Notes: generated by a model from the sequence alone, not told the origin. A stretch of 64,000 nt of DNA from Struthidea cinerea (GCA_013397865.1 VZTI01001727.1:2398211-2462210); one strand, 5' to 3'; counted from the stretch's first letter, positions 26,595 to 41,600 are shown. A program made the numbers and translations.

Positions 26595-26836
26595 CCTAAT
26601 TCTGGAGAGTGAGCTGCTAGTTTGGGTTTTTTACCTGTTTCTGGTTTTAATGTGATACTGAAGAAAGCAGCCTTAACAGGCTGCTTGCAGAATTATCATT
26701 TTGCCTTCTCTGCATGAGGATGCACCAGCATTGTCTTCATTGGCTGATACTTCTTTATGGGATAGAAATCTCCAGTTAATGCAGTAACATGAATTCGCCT
26801 CTTTACTGAGAAAATATCAGAGAGTTAAGATGATGC

Positions 26837-26925
26837 AAAATCACAAAATGTCCTGAGTTGGAAGGGACTCACAAGGACCATTGAAGTCCAACTCCTGTAC
26901 AGAACACACTATACAATCTAGTACT
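26837..26925 (-). mobile_element. CR1 LINE fragment, 3' end, antisense
   Basis: AATCACAAAATGTCCTGAG followed by TTGGAAGGGACTCACAAGGA is the reverse complement of an avian CR1 3' end of the type with a TCACAGAATGTCCTGAGTT terminus. Similarity fades after about 26900, so the right end is approximate. Confidence 0.8.
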
Positions 26926-29900
26926 GAAATGATGCTGTTTTCAGTCATCTGGGTAATTCTGGAGAGCTTTTCTTTTGCACGGTTCCCACAAGCTTCCTGG
27001 AACACAGTGGGGGTTTTTTACTCATCATTGTCCCGCTATGAAATGCTGAAGACAGAGCTCCCAAGGGAGTGTAGTTATCAGGCTTGTCTATTAATCACTT
27101 CAGCAGAGATTCCCTTGGAGCACCTAGAGCTTGAGCGTTAGTAGGTGTTGCCAGAAGAGAATGCCAAGGCAATGAAAACTCCTCCCTCTATCAGTTCAGC
27201 CTGCAATCTCCTTTCAGGGCTTTGTTCAAAGAGACAGGACCAGTGCAGGCTGCTAGCCTGTTATTTTGCAGCCAAAGCCATCTGTGAATGTTGAGATACA
27301 GTGAAGTTTTACAGATCCAAATCATTCTCCTTTCACTGTTTCTGTTTGACTAGTGGTTGGGAAGGCTTTTTCCCTCCTTCATGCGGGCTAGGAATTCTTG
27401 GAAACAATTGCTGTTTGAAAGGAATCAATGGGGAAATATTAACATGGGTCACAAGTGTATGCTGTTTTACATATACTCCTAAGACATGGTGCTGTTCACT
27501 GTGTTAATTTATTCCTTGCTATTGCAACCTGGAGCTACACAGGCACTCCTGAATAGTCCATTCTCCACCTGAGTTTACTAGCATCAGCTAGTCTCAGTGT
27601 TTCCCAGAGACCTCACTGGTGAGAAAATGGTATAGGAAAACTCCAGTTGGATTTGCAAGGCCTGGAAGTTAAAATACTTCTGGAACAAAAGCAGTTTTAG
27701 GAGGTCAGAGCCCCATTTGAGCACTTATACCAAAGTCTGCATTGAAATGTCTGTTGCCAAGGGCATCTCTGGCATTTCTTCATTCATAGGTACAGAATCT
27801 GAAACTTGTGTAATCTGACTATAGATAACCAGATGATAGTAATTTAGACATCTTTGTGGTAATTTGGTTCACATTGCTCCATACAGGTATGTTTTTCTCA
27901 CAGTATGAGTACTAGGGAATGTATTCTCCCCTAGTAATGTTCATCTAAATTATTTGAATGAGACCAGAGTTGCACATAATTCTTGTGGTTTTCTTCCCCT
28001 CCTGTTAGTAAGAAAAATGCAATGTCCACCTTAAAATAGAAATAGCTGTCTTATTTCATGAAATGAGTGCATTAATACAACACTTTTTAAGTGTTTCCTA
28101 GCTTCTTCTTTTATGCTCTGATTTTTAAAGTAACTTTTATGGAAGCTTTTCTATAATCGTTTGTTTCTTTGAGTATTTCTTAATGCACTTATGCAAATTT
28201 TGCAAAACAAAATATGTTCTGTGTGATTAGCACCATGTCAGGAGACCACTGCCAGAGCTGGCTGTGTAGAGCTTCCTGAGCCTGGTTCTGTGGCCTGTTG
28301 TCACATGGCAAGTGGGTGTCGTGGAATACTGTAGCAGCTGGCATCTGACACTCTGGTATGTCCTGCTTCTCAGGAATGGTCAAAAAGGAGAGTCAAGAGA
28401 ACATCTCTGTTGTATTATCTTTTGTTTTGCCAATTAGAAATGTCAGACAAGGCTTGGGAAGCAGTTTGAGGACTCGAGATAACAGAAACTCTGGTGAAAT
28501 ATTTGTCATGTTCTCCTTGAAAAGAAGCCTGGAAAGGAGTCAAAGGAACTTTTGTATCTTAAATAAAGTTTATGAAGTGAGTTCTTTAAATTTCAATAAG
28601 CTATATAAATGCTTTCTTTACTCCACAAGCAGCACTTCTATGATATTAGACATTGTGTCTTTACAGGCTTTGTAAAGGGTCAAATAAATAAATAAACTGA
28701 CGATGAAAGTCAAAGATCTGTATTTTCTGAAATGATTGAACAAAGTTCTTCTTAATAGGGTAGGATTACACAAGTTGGGTTTGAAAAGCTGGTTTGTCTT
28801 TTCATAAAAACTCTGAAGTAGATTTGTAGTACAGATTGCAAAACCACTGTGGAAGTTGGAAGTATGTTTCTGAAACTTAAATTGTTTCAAAGGCTCATCT
28901 CCCCACTGTCACATGTGGTGTTTGTCACCACCCCACAAACCACTTCTGTCACAAAATGAATAAGCAGAATTAAAATTGAGCTTTTCTAATGAGTGGAACT
29001 AAAGGCCTTGTGAGCGTAGTTCTTAAAGTGTATATTTATGCCTCATCATACTTACTCTTTGACTCTTTTGTTCTTAAAAGAATATACCAGTGAAGTTTTT
29101 TGTGGTACCGGAATAGCAGTCCCACTGAATCGGTGAGTGTCACAGAAGCGCCCAGCGTTATCTGCAGAGGCACCAGGCTGGACCTCCCATGTCCCTGCTG
29201 TTGCTGTCCCAGTATCTTCAGGGAAGCATTTTGGCAGTTTACTCACTTAACCCAAATGTGAGTGCTGCTTTGTACTGTAGAGAGTAGTTTATTAAGAATT
29301 AGCATGAAACCGGGCTGAGACAGATCTTGCTGGCTGTCATGTCAGCTTAGTGTAGTCTGAACAGAATTCCTTTCTCTTCTGCCCTCTCATTACCCTGTTC
29401 TGCTATTGAGTACATTCTCCTCCTCTTGGTCACTCTGGGCTGTAACCTAGGAAGCCCTGGATCCCTCGCATCCCACAGCAGGCTGTGAGCACACTGCAAT
29501 AGCCTTCTGCAGGATTTTCTGCTGCGTGTAGGGCAGAATCCTCTGCTGAGTCTGGCACTTTTCCATTCCTGTGGTAGTCTGTTCAAAGCTCAGTTTTTAA
29601 AATTCTTTCCTTACTCTTTAGTCAATTCTTCCTCTTCCAAAGCATGAAATACATATTATTCTATGTAGCTGATACTATAAATCGTAAAGAATGCTCCTTA
29701 CTTGTTTTGATTGCTCTCAGGACCGTACTTAGGTGTCGTCTATTACCCATGTCACAGAACAGCTGGCAAACACACATTAGAAACATGGATCCTGAAGTAT
29801 TTTAGGAACAGGTGTGTGCTAGGATCAAACTGTATTTCATTTCTAGGCTTTGCCTTGGAGCTGGGGTAAGCTAATTGTACTTTCTGGTCTGTTTAGCAGA

Positions 29901-32568
29901 CCGTAGAGCAGGGGAGATTTAATCATGTAGGGAAGAAGGCTATGATGGATTCTCATGACATTGCTTTCCAGAAAATGAAAGTTGGTGCTAGTCACTTGAG
30001 CCTTTTTGGCTTACAATTCGTCCAAATTGTATTGGTGAATGTGTTTTTTCTTGCATGCCTTTAAAATGGGCTAAAGCAAAAAGGATCATCTTCCTAGGAT
30101 GCTTTTTCATACCTAACCTGACTTCCTTGAGTGTATTCTTTTTCATGTTACATAACTTTTGCTTCTAGTCATGGTTTGTAGATGTAGTTTTTCTCTAAAC
30201 TTCTTTTAAGCAGAGTCATGACATTTGTCCCATAAAAATTAGTAAGGTACAGAAAAAAACCCTTTAAAACTCACAACCAGGTTCAAACAATACACAAAAT
30301 CGTATTAGTGACTGTGCTTGGAAAGTATCATCGTTGGTCTTTGCTTTTTTTTCCCACCTTAATTGGAGGTTTCTAGCCTATTTCAAACTGTTTCTCAGCC
30401 TTGCAGTTCATAGCTGATTTAGCCAAATTATGTGCATTCATTTGGCTTTTTCTAGACTTCTGGTTGTGTTCAATTTTAGCACAAGTGATATTTTTTGGCT
30501 TAGGAAAGGTCAGTGTTACGTAGGACAATGTCTCCTATGTGTAGTGGTATTCTTTGTGCTGCGTGACAAACCAGGTTTCTCTGCTGTGCATACAGGTTGT
30601 GCTGTGAATTTGTTTTTAGTGTTGCAAAGATGAGTGTAGTCTGCATGGGGGCTTCCAGGAACTGTTTGTGTCTTTTTAGGAATTGAATCTTCTTGTTCCT
30701 CACTGTAGCAATGCTTTCAGATTAAATATTTATAGTTTCATCACTGTGTGGTCAGAGACTTACTAGCACACCTCCAGATATTTACTGTTTTTCTTCGTTG
30801 ACTAATATTGCAAGTTTCTCAAAAATTCATTTTTAGAAAAAAAAAAGTTGCAGGCTAGTTCTGTCGCTCTTTTTAGTGTTGTGATTTAATCTGTGATGAA
30901 GTCCTTGCAGAAGAGAAAAAAATTGAAAACTGATACTACTTGATTTGCTTTGTTTTTGGGGGTTTTTTTTGGGTTTGTTTTGGTTTTTTTTACCTGCCAT
31001 TTGTTTTTGCTCTGCAAATGTCACTTTTCTGGTTTATTAGATGTGTATTATTCAATAAAATTAATGACATGTTTTATCCACATTTGCATAGGTAATTTGA
31101 TTTTTTTTTTTTTTTACCATATCCATATAAATTTCATGAAAATGTTTTTCACTATGTAAGAGAGATGCTAAGTTTTATGTGATTTTTTTCTTGGGGCTGA
31201 GAGTGGGGCTGGGACAATTTTGGACCTAATATGCATATTTAGTTGCCTCATTTGCATAATAAGTTAGGAGGAATTATTGGAGGGCTTGAGTTGCCAAAAC
31301 ATTTTTTTAATTGATGTGTGCAGTGAGTATCCCAAGCGTTTTCTGCTTGATTTTTTCTAAAGCTGCTAAAACTGGCTTTTCAAACAGATGATCATTTTTA
31401 TGATACCCTTCTGCCTGTATGTTGTTGCATAGTCAGTGACAAACAAGATTTACTTTTTTAGCTGGCAAAAAACCTCTCCCGTTGTCCCCCTTCCCCAAAA
31501 GAACACAAATCGTGAATGTTTTGAATCTTCAAGCGTATAACGATGCATTGAATATAGAGGGAGGGAAACATGAAGAATGTCTTTCTATCTGAGCAGAACA
31601 CCCCTCACTGGAGATGCTAAACTTGCTTGAAGCTACTTTCAATCTTCCTCTTGATGGTCTTATGCACCACCACCATGTCAGTGTTGATAGAACAGCTGGG
31701 TTTGCAACCACCAGAGTTAAATTTTTGAGTTCTTTGGTGTTCCTTTTTAAATCTGGATGTCTATACAGTCTAAAACAACAAGCACTGCTGGCTTCTCTTG
31801 TATTTATTTTTTTCAATGAGAACTTTTCCTCCTCAGTTTTAAGGTTGCAAATGCCTAACTTATTTGGGATGATAAAAGCTGTATTGCTCTTTTTATTTCC
31901 TAGGTTACTGGAAGGCAGGGGCTGGTTTTTATTATTAGAGGTTTTAACTCGCTCACATTTCTAGGATTTGAAATAGATGGAGGGGGGGAAAAATGACATA
32001 CTGTTGTGAATACAGCAGACCTCCTGTCACTCATCTTAATTGTGAATAGCTTGTGCCTGAGAGACAGGGACCTTCTTTCTTTGAGCTTGAAACTCAGCAG
32101 GAGTTGGGTGTTAGGAGTTGGCACCAGTTACATGTAAGATTTTGGTTTCTGTTCAGTTGTCAGTGCTGGAAGCCTTGTGCCTCAGAGCCAAGTACCAGCT
32201 CTTCTTGAGCCAGCCCATGCTGTGCTCGTCCTCCAGATATCCCGAGAGGTTTCTGTTTCTCACAGGTATTGTTAATGCAGTTGTTACTCCACAACAGGGC
32301 AATGTATGGTCTAAAATATGGCCATAGTCCATGCTGGTGCTGTAGTGTCTTTTCCAAAGTTCCATGTCTCATGATGCATAGAGCTGGCATCAACTTAGCT
32401 ATAAACTGTGCTAAAAGTACTGGATAATTAGATGTATAAACTTCATTGTAGTGACTGTGATAAAAGACACGAAATTTTTTTACTAGTGATCATTTTCATC
32501 AATGAAACTTTATACATTGTGATGTTTATCTTGAGGCTTGAAAATATAACATAAATCTTTCATTTCAG
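26926..32568 (+). other. Intron 1, last part, up to the exon 2 acceptor
   Basis: Unique AT-rich sequence. It includes T/G-rich low-complexity stretches near 30946-30990 and a poly-T run near 31101-31116. A moderately GC-rich stretch near 29100-29560 could be an unrecognised insert. The intron ends with CTTTCATTTCAG at 32557-32568. Confidence 0.75.
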
Positions 32569-32677
32569 AGGTTAAGAAGATTATCAACAAAATACAGGAC
32601 AGAGAAGATCTACCCAACAGCCACTGGAGAAAAAGAAGAAAATGTTAAGAAGAATAGATACAAGGATATATTGCCAT
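32569..32677 (+). CDS. PTPN12: PTPN12 coding exon 2
   Basis: It is 109 bases long, enters in phase 0 and ends one base into a Phe codon. It encodes RLRRLSTKYR to YKDILP, residues 34-69 by human numbering. The RRLS segment contains the serine equivalent to human Ser39, a known phosphorylation site that lowers activity. NRYKD is the recognition loop that sets phosphotyrosine depth, with its tyrosine at 64. The acceptor is TTTCAG and the donor GTAAGT. Confidence 0.97.
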
Positions 32678-35600
32678 GTAAGTCTGATTTACATGTTAAC
32701 AGAAGACAAAAGAAAGGGCTTGTTATTCTCCATGTATTTTGAATTTTACTTCTTAGTTATTACTGAAAGGCAAAATTGGAGATAATTTGCTGAAAGATGA
32801 CATTCTTAAAATTTTTGTTTTTAACTTGTAAGGCAAAGTGACTGAATATTCTTATATTTTATCAGGAGAGGTATCACCTGAAGATAAATATGTTGTGGTT
32901 CTGAAGCTGTATCAAGCTGACACTTTCATTTTAGCTCAGAATAGCTGAGAACTTTACTAGATGCTTAAATGTGTGTTTTCCTTAGGAGCATGTTATTCAT
33001 GGTAGAAAACAAACAAATGTCAGCATAAACTCTAGGTGAAATTTTAAGGAGGCTTAAGGAACCTGGTTTTAAGTAAAGTAGATTATTTTTGCCAGTTTAT
33101 ATCTTGAAAGTGGTGTTGGAGAACTTTCAGTGCTGGATTAGCTTTGGTTTCTATTTTGCTAGAGTCCAAATGAAATTCTTTTTAATGTGTGGACACAGAA
33201 AGCAAGACCCAGAGCACAATTTAGCTTTTAAACCCACCAGCAGGTGGGTAGAACAGACCAGTGGTCTGAAATTACAAGACTGTCTGTCACATGCTCACTT
33301 TGTGTTGCTCCTGAGGCCACTTATTTCAGAAGCTCTCACTGTGCTTCTTGGTCTGAAGAGATGACAGTGAGATTAAAGGGTAGTCTTCTGACAAATGCCA
33401 CTTGTCTTATCCCAGAAGGTCAGCGACAGGTACATTTTATTCTGCTTATTAGTTGGGAGGAAATGTTTGATACATGGAGTGAAAAAAAGAGAGGAAGTTG
33501 TTATTGTCATCTTATTAACAGTGTCCTGGCGTTTTGGCAGATCATGAACAATATAGCAAAATCTTGGTAGCACCCAGGCTGAGTTGGTGAGGCAGTAGCA
33601 CTGCAGCAGTGAATGGCTGCAACTGTAGCAGTAGGTGAGCACATCTGTCATCTGCGTGGAAATAAAACCTGAGTCACTGGGATCTGGAAGGGAACGAAGC
33701 TCAGAGTGGGGAAATGAGCAAACTTCAAAGCCGACATTGAGGAAAATTGAAGGTATATTTTCAGTTCAAGTGAACGTCTCAAACATCCAAAGGCAATGTA
33801 GTGACCAGCTTGAAATGAAAAGAAGCAGGAGAAAGGCAAGGTATCATTGCCTATCTCTCGTAAATCCAGGAAAGAATGTACATTTGTAACTCAATCGGAG
33901 ATTCGTGCTGTATTTATCAGAAATTGTTACTGCTTCCAGAGAGATCAGTACCTCAGCACTAACTCAACACTGGCTTCAAAGTAAAAGATGCATGTTGCCA
34001 TTGCAGTTCACTAAGCCATCCTAAATGGTAGTTAAATGCAACATGGTGTTCGCTGGTCAGCTGAAGAACTAATCAGTTACTGTGAACTGAGCCTTTAAGT
34101 TATATAACAATATCCAAGCACTTAATCTTCAGAAGCTGGGAACTGCAGTGGATATTTTTGGAGGAATTCTATTCCAGACCTTAAACTCTGTAGCGGATGA
34201 GCTGTGCCACACAGAGACAGGATGGCAATGTTGACATTTGGAAACTGCTCTAGAATTTTGGATGTAGTGTGCTGGGAATATAGGATCCCTCATTAGCCTG
34301 CTAGTTTAATTATTCTGTTCTGCCACTTAAAGCAGTTTTTACTATAAAGTCTATGACTCCATTGCATGCTTAGAGAGTGTTCTTGCTTTTACAATCTATG
34401 TATCAAAGTGTAACACAGTGCAATGTGTTTTAAGGGTTTTTCTAGGCCTTTATATGCGTGTATTGTCTTTAGATTTGTGTTCTGAAAGTCTTGTAATTTA
34501 CACTTGTGTTTTTTTAAAAGCATTATGTGGTAACACAAATATTTTGTTGCATGTTATGAGGACTGGCAGAAAAATTTCACCATTTTGCAAGCTCTTTGGA
34601 AGAGCTTGCTGAATAGAAATAACTCAACATTTCTTCTTGTGGGCATGGTTCCCTGTTTTATTATCAGTGATGTTTTGACAAAACAAAAAACCCAACTAAC
34701 CATGTTTTCTCTTTTGAAATATATTTGTTCTTTGTCATTTTCTTGAATTTAGGTCTAATCAAAGGTTTAGCAGCTGTTCTGTGGTTGAGGAATTGACCCT
34801 GGGAGCAGAAAGTAACAAATTGCTCGAGCAGCTGCTGTTTCTACAGATAATTCTGTTGCCCCATTTAAAGATAATTTCTTTTCTGATATGGATTTTCAGC
34901 TAAAAGAGCCTCTATTGTAGAATAGTTTGAACAATTTTTATATGATAGCTAATAAGTTTTGTTATCAACAAGAGCTGGAAGGACTGGCAAACCTGCCAAC
35001 CACCTACACCATTTTAGTAACAATCAAGTTGTTGTTGTATTAAAGATGCAATTTTTTTTAATGCTAAAAAGAATACCAAAATGTTTAGTTTAATCTGTCA
35101 ACAAGTAATAAAGCTATTTTTATATTGCTGAGGTCTCCAAAGATCTGCTGTTTTTATTAGAAGCTTTCTCTGAGGCAGTCAGTAATGTTTGAGGCAGAAA
35201 CTTGATATGTCCAAAAGCCCCTAAATGAAGGAATCTGCTGCTTTCTAGTTCAGAAGTACTGCAGCAAAGAGCCTAGCCTGGTGTTTGGGGGATAGGGGTC
35301 AGTCTATGCCTGAGCAATAAACCCTGGTGCCTGTTTCCTGTTGCAATATCTGATGGAGTGCTCCTTGGCAGAGACTTTGAGAGCTGCCAGCTGCTTTAAC
35401 TGTGCACTGGTGTTTTATGCTTTCTGCTTTCCCTAAGTGTACCTTAATTCTGACCACCATGATCTGTGTTAATGTTCTGTAACTGCAGTTTTGATGGCTT
35501 CTGGTTAATTGCATTTTGCATCTTTATAATAAATTGCTCTTGGAATTCCAGGAGGTGGTACCCTGTGAACTTGAGCATCCGAAGCACATAGCAGTAGGAG

Positions 35601-38600
35601 CTACTCTGCTTTTCTCTGCCTGAGTTGGTTTACCCATAATTCAAATGTACTGACTTGCTTGTGTGACTTATCTTTGGGAAGTGTTCTTTAATGTACTATA
35701 TATGTTGTATTTACTGTTATAAATTAGTTTACATGTGTTGTAATCCTTTTTAAATTTTTTTTTAGTTGATCACAGCCGAGTTAAACTGACCTTAAAAACT
35801 CCCCCACAAGATTCAGACTACATCAATGCAAATTTTATTAAGGTATGTGGTACAAGTTTACCAGTTCTTCAGTTCTTTTTAAGCTTTTATTTCATGTCAG
35901 GGCAGTTTTAATATTAATAGTCTAACATAAGACTTTAAAGCTGTGAGGGAAGATATGCTTTTATTATGGCTTGAATAAATTTGCAAACATGATGCCATTT
36001 ATAACACAATCTTTAAAGCTTTGATTTTACTCCTAAGTGGAAATATAATGTAAAATACTTCATTTTAAAATAGCAGGCGAGCAAATTGGAGCTTTATACC
36101 ATAGGAAAATTCAGATGCAGTTGTTTTAACAGGTGATGTTTTTAGGGACCATAAATGAGATATTTGACAAATTGTGTATGTTACTACACATTTTGCTCTG
36201 TTCATGGAAGAAGCATGGCAATGGAATTATATCTAGCATTCTTAAAGGGAAGCCAGAATTCAACTAAAAGCCTGTTACAGTTTTGTTTCAAAGTATTTAT
36301 GTCTTGATCTGTCTTTGTAGCTTTATTCTGACACTGCTTCTGTGCAGTGTTTATTTTTCAGAAACAGGTGTTCCTGTAAGTCTTCCCGCATGAACGTTTA
36401 GCTTGAAAACTGAAGTACTGAAAATTTATATAAAACAAATTTTAAAATTCTATACTTTTGAAATGTATTACAGGGAGGGAGGAACTTAAAATTTGTTCAA
36501 GAGGATGCTTTTTTGCAGGAAGATTTTTAATTTTTCATCACTGAATGTTAGAGTAACAAAGAAAATGCAGACTTATAGGGAATCTTCAGAATGTGAACAT
36601 ACAGAGACTTATTTCCTGTGACAGTTTCTGGCAGTGCTGTAGCTGTTGTAATCTTGGGCTCCCTTGAGATCAACAGCAGAATTCTCACTAATGTAATTAG
36701 GAGTCATGTTTTGTATTCACCCTTCCTGTTGTGTATATATATAAAAGGATATTCTAATTTTACACGATTATAACCCAAACCCTTTTTTTATTCAGTGAAG
36801 ATAAATGTTCTTTATAAACATTAACAGTTCCTTTCTGCGATCGCAGGGAGTGCATGGGCCAAAAGCATATGTTGCTACCCAGGGACCGCTGGCCAATACA
36901 GTCATAGACTTCTGGAGGATGATATGGGAATACAACGTTGCTGTAAGTACCTATAGAAAAATTCAGGGTTACCTTATTTCATGGCACTGTGATTGTGTAT
37001 TTTTTGCCTGAGCTGGCTATTATTATCAAAATATTGATAGTGATTTAGCTTATTTTCTTCCTAGGTCTTGCTTTTTGTAGTTAAATAGCATTAATATTAT
37101 TTATTCATTTTAATAATGTTAATTCAAAGTAATAATTTTATTGAATGAATGTTAAGTCTTTCATATTTATGAATAGGTTCTTGCTTGGTTACATCTGTCC
37201 TGTAGGAGACCTTACAATTCTGACTTAATGTGGACTGACCTAATCAAATACAGAAGCAGCATGTGGAACAAGAAAAAACCCCAAACCTCTGACCTTTTTT
37301 AATGCTAATTTTGGGTTACTTCTTGGTTTTTATATTCTACATCTGTTTAAGCAGCTTTTGTCAGGAATTAGCTCTTAAATACTTGTGGAAATTGGATATG
37401 TTTGACAAATTATTCACGAAATTTTTTTGTGGGGATGAGGATTGACACTTGAATCATGGTTACTTACAGTAACAAATATCTTACCTGTTGGTGCATTTTT
37501 ATTGTGCTGCTCATGTTTTCTGAAATAAGTTCACCTAAGAAATTTGATTGATGGCTGGGTTTTGGGGGAGGAGGGTTGTTAATATTTTATGCACTCTGTC
37601 ACTTTAAGCAAATACAGCTATGTTTCTTCCAGTTGCCAAATGGTTCTCTATTTTTATGAGTTAGGAATTTACAGTTGGACTGAATAAATAAGGTATTTAT
37701 ACAGGATTACAGTGAATTTGAATTAAGCAGCCTTAAAGTGTTGTATTAGTGATGTAGATTTTATGAAGGATGAAACTTGTTCACTGTTTTAGAATTAAAA
37801 GAGCATGTATATGCAGAAAAGAAGATATTATTAATAATTAGTCTCTTCCATAGTAACCACTTAAAGTGTATCATTATCTGCCTGATAAAGCAACTGGTGA
37901 AGTGTAGGTGTAAGTTACATGATCTAAAAACATCTAACTTGGAGCATCATTTTTTCTTTTCAGATAATTGTGATGGCCTGTCGAGAGTTTGAAATGGGAA
38001 GGGTATGTGTCCTAAATACAAGAATAAATGAGCTTTGCCCATATGGGGCAATAGCTGTGAAGCTTCGTATGCCAAATCCGTAACTGTAATAATAATATGC
38101 CAGATGAAGTGAGAATGCATGTCGTTACATTTCTGTACATAGCAAAGAGTGCATGAGACTGCATTTTTTTGCCCCATTTGTAGGGTTACATGATTATTTA
38201 GGTGTCATATTAGTGGAATATGTATTGGTATACAGAACTGTACCAAGGGTTTGTTTCTGACCATGTCACTGTGGAAAAAGAGTGTCTTGCTCTTTGTGGG
38301 ATGTAGGCCAACTATGAAAATCCTGAGTCCTTCAGAATTTCCTGTCAATTGAAACAGCTGCAAAAACAATTTTTTTAAAAATCTCTCTTTTTTATTCTTA
38401 TGACCTTAGAAGGAAATCCAGAACTGTGCATTTCCAGCTTTCACAAAAACTAAGCTTTCATTGCTCCCCTCTGCGTGATGATTACGCATATGTACGGACA
38501 GACATGAAGTCCACATCCTAATTTACAAAGTGCCTTTTGCCTGTATTTATGTTGGTTGTTTGCAGTCTTGGTTTTGTTTTTCTTTTGTTATCCAAGAGAA

Positions 38601-41600
38601 AAGTTATTTTACTATCTTAAAAGAAGTTCAGAATAAGGCATTCAGGGTTGTGATTCTGTCTGCTCTCCTTCTGTTACTCATCTTTCAGTACCACGCATGA
38701 ATTAAATTAGGATTCTTTACTTTAACAGAAAAAATGTGAGCGTTACTGGCCTCTGTATGGAGAAGCAGCTGTAACTTTTGGACCCTTTCGTGTTTCTTGT
38801 GTAAGTATAAAGCTTTATAAATTAATTTTCAAGTATTTAGTGGGTTTGTAACTTAAATGTTCAATGAACTGCTTGTAGTGGGCTTTTTAATTGTTCAGTA
38901 CTAAATTTTACACAAGGATTCTCAAAGGAATGTGCATAGCTAAGCTGTGTGGTTTTTTGAATCCTCCACAATTGTTTTGTTTTTTTAAAGAGGGGAACCT
39001 GTGTCCCTTGGTCTTGTATCTTTGTATGTATTGTTTCTTGAGCTCTGTATGACGTAGTCTTGAATGTCTGTACCATACTCAAGAAATCAAAGTCTTGTGC
39101 AGCTGTTTTGTCTGTTATGTCTTGTGCGTTCTGAATGAAAGTAACACCGGAATAGGTTATTTTTATGAATTAGCATGAAGTGTTTTTAGGTATTCAGAAA
39201 GAGCTAACATGCCTGCTTATTCAGCTATTAATACTACTTTGAAATAGGCTAACAAGAATTAAGTACACTTCATCTTGTCAGGAAAATACGTACTTGCAAA
39301 TTTTATCTATAAAGATTCTGAGTAACCTTTTCATACTGTAAGTTGAAAATACCTGCTCCTCGTGATACTGGTGAAAGGGTTTTGTGTGTTTGTTGTAATG
39401 ACTTCTTAGCTACAGCTGAGAATGTATTCCCTTTAGGTACCCTGGTGTATGTGGGCTGCATTGCTTCAAAACCTGCAAAGTGTTGCAATTGTTGATGGGA
39501 AATGGTAAATTCCCAGTAGGAGATAGAAACACATTAAAGCATATATGCAGTCTCCTAAATTCTCTGTGGGAAGCTGTAATGCCAAGCTTTTAAAGGCATC
39601 TTCAAATTCTGATATTAGTGATATTTAAAGTACAATAATATTGTTTGATGTCTGCAGTATAAACTTTCCTTGATATTCCAAAGGAAGACTTGAAAATTCT
39701 GTGAGCTAGAAGCTAGGTTTTTCGGCCACAACCAAGATAATTAGTGGTTCTTTCAGATGCACTCTTAATTGAAAATAATGGAAAAGGAAAATAAAGGAGA
39801 GATCACAGGATAGAGTGGTAAGAGGCTGAAGTTTATACAGCAAAAGTGTTATAGAGGGATGGCTGTGAAAGGCAATCTGTAAATTAAAATTACGGAGAAA
39901 TAAAGCAAAGGAGGTACTTAGAAATATTCTTACATGGTTTATTGATGACTTTGGAGCACACAAGACATTAATTTCAAAACTCACATTTTTAAGTATAATT
40001 AACACGTTTTGCACATCTTGTGCAGCAAGCTAACTTGCTGGTGTGTTAATCAGTGTTTTGATTGCCTCTCTCTTGAAGAAATCATAAATACAAAACCAGT
40101 AAACTAAAAAAAGACACCTGACCTTAAAGTTTAAAGTTTTAATTAATCCTGTGTGTTGCATATTGATTTTTAATTTTTTTTTCCAATGCATGGTTGTTTT
40201 CTCATGTTTAGGAAGCTGAGCAAGCAAGAACAGATTACTTCATTAGAACATTATTACTTGAATTTCAAAATGTAAGTACACAGTCACTTCTGGTCTCACC
40301 TTCAATGATTGCTCAAAAGTCTCTAAAATGATACAATGTCAGAAACTGAAGAAAATATCTTCACTTTTTTAGGTGCTGATTATCTATACAAATGATAAAG
40401 TATGAAAAATGAGAAAGTTATGTTAAAATTTTAGTATGTAAAGGAGGAATAGCAAAACTCTTCGCCTTTTATCTATGTTCTTGTTTACCCAAATGGCTTA
40501 AACTTTTCTTATAAACTTACACTGAAATGTCAGATGTCAAATGTCAGACTTCATTTGAGTGAAAAGCATCTACCACTAAATGAAAACTGTAGAGCTCTCC
40601 TGCAAAAACATGAAGCATGACAGTCTATTTTACAGAATACCTGTCATTTTAATTGGCAACCTGCATTAATAAATGATTTATTACAGGTTAGTCTCATTTG
40701 TGGTTATGTTTTCTTTAGCAAAGCTTTGTTCCAGTTCACCAACAGATATCACAAAAGTTATGAAAACTGCTTAATCATGAGGGGAGTAACTTTGGGGACT
40801 AATTTTTGTCTGCAGTATTTTGCTAGGAATGCATGAACTTAATCAGTTTGTTTCTGTTAGTGTGTCCTGAATGCTCATAACTGACTGGGCTGTGAGACTG
40901 TTTAGATAACAGAAATTCTGCGTAGTAACCAGGGTTTGTGACATTTTTTTGACATGGTGCACTTTGAAACAGAACTGGATACCAAAAACCCCAAACCAAA
41001 ACCTGCCTTCCTTTTAATACCTCAGTGTTATATGAACTAGTTACGCCAGAAACTAACTGATGTATATTTTGCTTGCCTGTCCTATACATGAAAATGATGT
41101 TTGGCTATTGACTTTAGGGAGTTCTGTCCTGATTAGATGCCTGTGTACTGCTTAAAAACTGAGCAGCAACAAAAAGCTACAGTTTGTGCTGAGCTTTTGA
41201 TCTTAGCAAGGAAACAGAAGGTTGTTCCTATGAGAAACAATTTAACTGAAAGGGTTAACAAGATGTGTTGATATTTAAAATGTGCATCTGATAAAGTGGT
41301 TTTTCTTCAGATTTATGTAGCAGATTTGCTTGAGGATTACTGTAAAATTAATTACAGACTTTCAGCTTACTTTGAAGAATTCTAAGCGTAGCCTTGCACT
41401 GGGGAGGAAGAATTGTATTTGCGGTATAAAGTAATATCCTTTTAAGTTTGCTTTCAGGCTTTCCAGAATAATTATGTTTTGTCACTTCTGTAACATTTGC
41501 AGTGGATTATCATACAAAAAAGAACTATGCAAAAGAATTTAAAATTTCCATAAATCTACAAGATTATTTTAGTTTCTAGAAGGAAAACCAGTTTGACTGA

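Noticed and set aside
31083..31258. Two ATTTGCAT octamer (POU-factor) matches in intron 1
   Set aside because: Eight-base matches in AT-rich sequence are common, and nothing else marks this as an enhancer.
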